From: Setaria digitata
Taxonomy: Eukaryota > Nematoda > Chromadorea > Rhabditida > Setariidae
Assembly: GCA_003640385.1 (NCBI GenBank)
Contig: RCAB01000281.1
Coordinates: 1 to 64,000, forward strand
DNA: 64,000 nt
Direction of reading: 5' to 3'
Position 1 is the stretch's first letter; the number at the start of each line of letters is the position of its first letter. The position numbers were made by a program, and so were the translations under genes. The notes beneath the pieces were generated by a model. The model was not told the DNA's origin and did not search any database. It saw only the letters and a program-made list of their open reading frames with translations. Below, in pieces: positions 60,801 through 64,000 of the stretch.

Positions 60801-63221
60801 ATAATTAAAAATAATTGAAATAAACATACTTGTTCAGCTGATGGCATAAAAGACGGAAGTAAAGGTATAACCGGAAACATATATTCTAATGGATACATTA
60901 ACGCAACAATTGCTAACACGCACATACTAACTGCATTATAATTTCGTGATTGTAAAACAACCTATGAATGAAAATAATTTTTTCAGTTTCATATGCGTTT
61001 TGCTAAAATAGATCGAGTAGAAATAATCAACTTGAAAATTAATTGCGATTAAGTCCTTAATCATTCCAAAATGAATTTAAAACGAAGCATTTATCATTTA
61101 AAATGAATTAATATTTAACTTTAAATTTTTAATATTTTTCTAAACTTTTACAGTTAATAATAATAAAATTACAGTACTAATAAATTACTGAACCTTTGAT
61201 TCAAGCATTACAGCAGCCATAACTTTCATTGTTGTATCAACGCCGAGAAGTTCAAGGGGTAAATGTAAGGGAAAATCAACAAAAGAAAATCGTGTGTGGT
61301 CGGGAAGGGCGAATTCAAAAGTTGGCAAGACACTGGACGGTAGCACCTTGAAAATTAAATAAAAAAATTTATGGTTTATGTTAATGGATGAGAATTTATT
61401 AATTTATATTTGAAAAAAAAAAAAAAAAAACTGTGAGACGAATTTAAATTTAAAAACTGCAAGAAAAAGGATGATTTCAATGAGCCACTTACTTCCAAAA
61501 GTACTTTAGTTTTTCCTGGGACAGAAACTGGCGCACTTAACAACATCAAGATCCATGTTTCCAGTTCTCGAATATCCTGCATTACTCTCGGAGGTATTGG
61601 TTCTGTCCAACAACCCGTAAGTATTGCCCAAATTATATCCCTAAAAGATATAAGTGATAAAATAAACTAATAAAATAGACTACAGTGATAAAATAAAACT
61701 TATTATCAGGACTATACAGAAAGGAAAGAAATTATTTTAAGCTCCTACGAATTTTTTTTATAAATAAATGAAATTTTGGGAGAAGCAAAAGAAAGGATAT
61801 TTTTTTTTTTTTGGATATTTGACAAAATTAAAAAGATGTTAATTGCAAATAGGAATTACTTGGAATATTGTCCATCTTCACTTAGTCTTTGGCTACAACC
61901 ATCGATCAGTTTCTTCAATAATAACAATAATTCTCGAAATGTGGAAAGAAATGGATGATGGCTAATTAAGCATAAGCTTGTTAATGAAAGCCTTTGATCC
62001 AATCTGTAATAACGTTTTTACGGTCGATTTCTGCGATACTTCCACAAAATGTTACCTGAAAACCTACGTAAAATGGTAACAGCTGACAGGACAGGAGACA
62101 TTTCCGGTTCTTTCAAATATGCCATAATCATAATGACTATGCTTCGGTTTGTTAAACCTAAAGAATTCCGAATAAATCCTATAAATCATTGTTTTTTTTT
62201 TCCATTTTCCTTTTCATTTTCTTTTCTTTTTCTTTCTAACAATCAAATCATTTAAATGATTAATGATTAACCTTTTATGCGAAGAACGATTACTAGACGC
62301 AATCCTTTTATCATCCGTGAATACCGCACGATTCCTTTCATAACTTTGCAAGAAATTTAAACAAATGCCATATCGAATTTTAGCCGAATCCTTCTCTGTT
62401 AATGTAAATACAAAACTGCTTGTTTCCCGATGTGATTGTGAATGCCGTGGTACTTCTGATTAAATTTTCACGAATAAATCATAATTATATTTAATTATTC
62501 AATAAAAAATTCAAATATTTGTCATTTTTTTTAAATGAACAAATTTATTTCATTTCTTCTTTTCTGTAAAATTTTTCAAAGAAAACCTTTTGTAATACAC
62601 CCTTCAGGTTGACAAAATACTGTAACGTCAGTCGGAAGATAAAAATCCTTATGGTCATCATTTGGATAACGCCTTAATAATTCAGGTGTTGTCGCACTTT
62701 GTGATGTTGATGATGATGCATCATTAATACTAGTCTGAGATAAAAATTTTCCACGACGACGACCAACTATTACCTGAAAATTTTTTACTACAAATTATTG
62801 GAAATAATAATTATGTCATAATTATTACTGTCATTATTGTATTTTTCCGATAACAAATGCATTTACGATAAACAAAAGTTTCTAGTTGATAATCACTACT
62901 ACTCAATGATAACCATTATTATTACACAACAAAAATTGTCCTGATTTTTATAACTGATAAGTGAAATATTTTTCGAAATTACACACTTGAGCAAAAATAA
63001 ATGAAAATTTTAAAATTCAATGAATTATACATTAATGTTATTCAAAATTTATGATAAAAATTCATCAAAGTAATTTGCAAGTAGTTGAAAAATGAAATTA
63101 GCGCCAACATTTAAAATTTTTGTTGTAGTTTTATTTAAAAAAAAAAAAAAAAAGAACAGAAAAATAAACATACCAAATAGTCAATCAAGCGCGGGCAAAG
63201 TTCTTTGCCTTTATCATCCAT
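51520..63221 (-). CDS. aex-3: MADD / Rab3-GEP (AEX-3) DENN-domain Rab guanine exchange factor
   Basis: 32 exons join in frame to 1482 residues; C. elegans AEX-3 is about 1400. It activates Rab3 and Rab27 for synaptic vesicle release. Exons 5' to 3': 63174-63221, 62587-62773, 62272-62455, 62068-62157, 61860-62003, 61493-61640, 61194-61346, 60830-60961, 60023-60196, 59828-59959, 59605-59756, 59317-59464, 59003-59075, 58672-58776, 58152-58263, 57930-58026, 57673-57819, 57445-57546, 56996-57156, 56443-56626, 56142-56333, 55819-56002, 55460-55677, 55069-55180, 54523-54773, 53999-54085, 53656-53763, 53317-53481, 52885-53064, 52718-52790, 52336-52382, 51520-51678. The DENN module fills ~1-560 ([40 protein letters not shown]). 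A Ser-rich acidic linker and Pro-rich exons follow. The conserved C-terminal half has [31 protein letters not shown] and LGGEFPVQD. Start ATG ([11 protein letters not shown]) matches the family N-terminus. Edges are by eye; a few may be off by a base or two. Confidence 0.95.
51750..51894. repeat. (TAA)n trinucleotide repeat in the last MADD intron
   Basis: Imperfect TAA units from about 51750 become a perfect run at about 51832-51893. A poly(A) run lies immediately next to the acceptor of the last MADD exon at 51690-51720. The intron is 51679-52335. Confidence 0.9.
62068..62157 (-). other. Probable 90-base exon in the MADD DENN region
   Basis: On the minus strand the segment starts after TTCTTTAG and ends at AC|GTAGGT. 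It keeps the phase between exons 62272-62455 and 61860-62003 (1 base + 29 codons + 2 bases) and is GC-richer than the introns. Human MADD has a long variable insert at this point, so a lineage-specific or alternative exon is plausible. Confidence 0.55.
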
Positions 63222-64000
63222 TTGACATGATTTAATTAAATGACAAATTTCATGACAGGTTGCTAATTTTCGTCAAAAGATGAAATTTTATTGATTGTTT
63301 TATTTGTAATAGCTGAAGATTTCCCGATATTAATAAATAGCAATAGTAGCAATAATGAATAACAGCGATGACGATAGTAATAACAGTGATAAAATATTCG
63401 CTATTAACAATAATTATAATTACAGTAAACTTGAGCAAAATTTTTGAAATAGGAAAGAAAAAGAAGGAAGAAAAAGAGCGAATAAAACATTTAATCCTAA
63501 TTCATTGTGAAAAAGATTTGGAAATGAATGAAAGCTTCTGAGCCAAGGAAAGAGAAATCAAGTATTTGAGTACTATTTAAGCAAATATTTTATTTCCTTT
63601 TTTTTTTTTTTTTTTTTTTTATTCTTAGCTCCAAAAGCCTCTTTCAGTATCATTGAGAACTCTATTGAATGAGCAAAATTTATTTTACTAAATACCATTT
63701 CTAAAAGTATCGGCAGAATTTGTGAAAATTATAGAAAATAAATCGAATAATTTGGTGATTAAATTTGGTTTAGTTTGAGAAACCTATGTATAAAAGTCGG
63801 TGTTAGCACTGATTTACGATACAATGATATGCGTGATATGAATTTGGCAGGGAATAAAAATTTTGTTTTGCTATTAAAACGTTGAAAATTTTTTCGCAAT
63901 TAGACTCAATTCTTTTTTTCCAATTTTGTCCCTTTTTTGAACGACAAAATTATCCAATAGCTTTTTTTGTTTATATTAACGATAACATTTAAATCATTTT
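63222..64000. other. Upstream region of the MADD gene
   Basis: This holds the 5' end and presumably promoter of the minus-strand MADD gene. It has a poly(T) at 63597-63620 and otherwise unremarkable AT-rich sequence. No upstream coding exon was recognised. Confidence 0.4.

Overview
The window is AT-rich eukaryotic DNA with many short GT-AG introns (acceptors usually TTTTCAG or TTTTAG) and very many A/T homopolymers. Every recognisable protein is an animal protein. The gene set, the intron style and the 50-600 bp introns point to a nematode, most likely a spirurid or filarial worm; the genus cannot be read from the sequence. All functional names come from recalled families, not from a database search. 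Exon edges were worked out by hand from reading frame, splice sites and family alignment.

Six genes are supported. (1) A minus-strand EOGT gene (11096-21622): 12 exons, 528 codons, signal peptide at one end and an ER-retention-like NEEL tail at the other. (2) Inside its 5.4 kb intron, on the opposite strand, an unrecognised four-transmembrane protein (15606-18064). The same intron holds a 387-base poly(A) run and a ~450-base (TG)n. (3) Divergent from EOGT across 1.4 kb, a plus-strand SBF/MTMR5-13 (mtm-5) gene (23033-35347): about 39 exons and 1973 codons with DENN, SBF2, GRAM, inactive myotubularin, C1 and PH regions. (4) A minus-strand LIM-only (rhombotin/Beadex) gene (39862-40998). (5) A plus-strand stargazin/TARP-like gene (47205-49867) whose first exon is present twice around a single N. 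(6) A minus-strand MADD/Rab3-GEP (aex-3) gene (51520-63221): 32 exons, 1482 codons.

The regions 1-11095, 35348-39861, 40999-46637 and 63222-64000 hold no gene I can defend, apart from one coding-like block near 44.3 kb. They contain microsatellites, weak old repeats and assembly scars. Single Ns stand at 3701, 9237, 37970 and 47100. Three of the four sit beside a direct or inverted copy of neighbouring sequence, which marks them as joins in the assembly.

Functionally, two genes encode DENN-type Rab exchange factors (SBF/MTMR13 and MADD/AEX-3). MADD/AEX-3 and the TARP-like protein suggest synaptic roles. EOGT acts in the secretory pathway on EGF repeats, and the LIM-only protein is a transcription cofactor. 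Nothing suggests an operon. The most useful observations are the nested gene, an EOGT intron that seems to lack an AG acceptor, in-frame candidate cassette exons in both DENN genes, alternative 3' ends of the TARP gene, and the assembly duplications.
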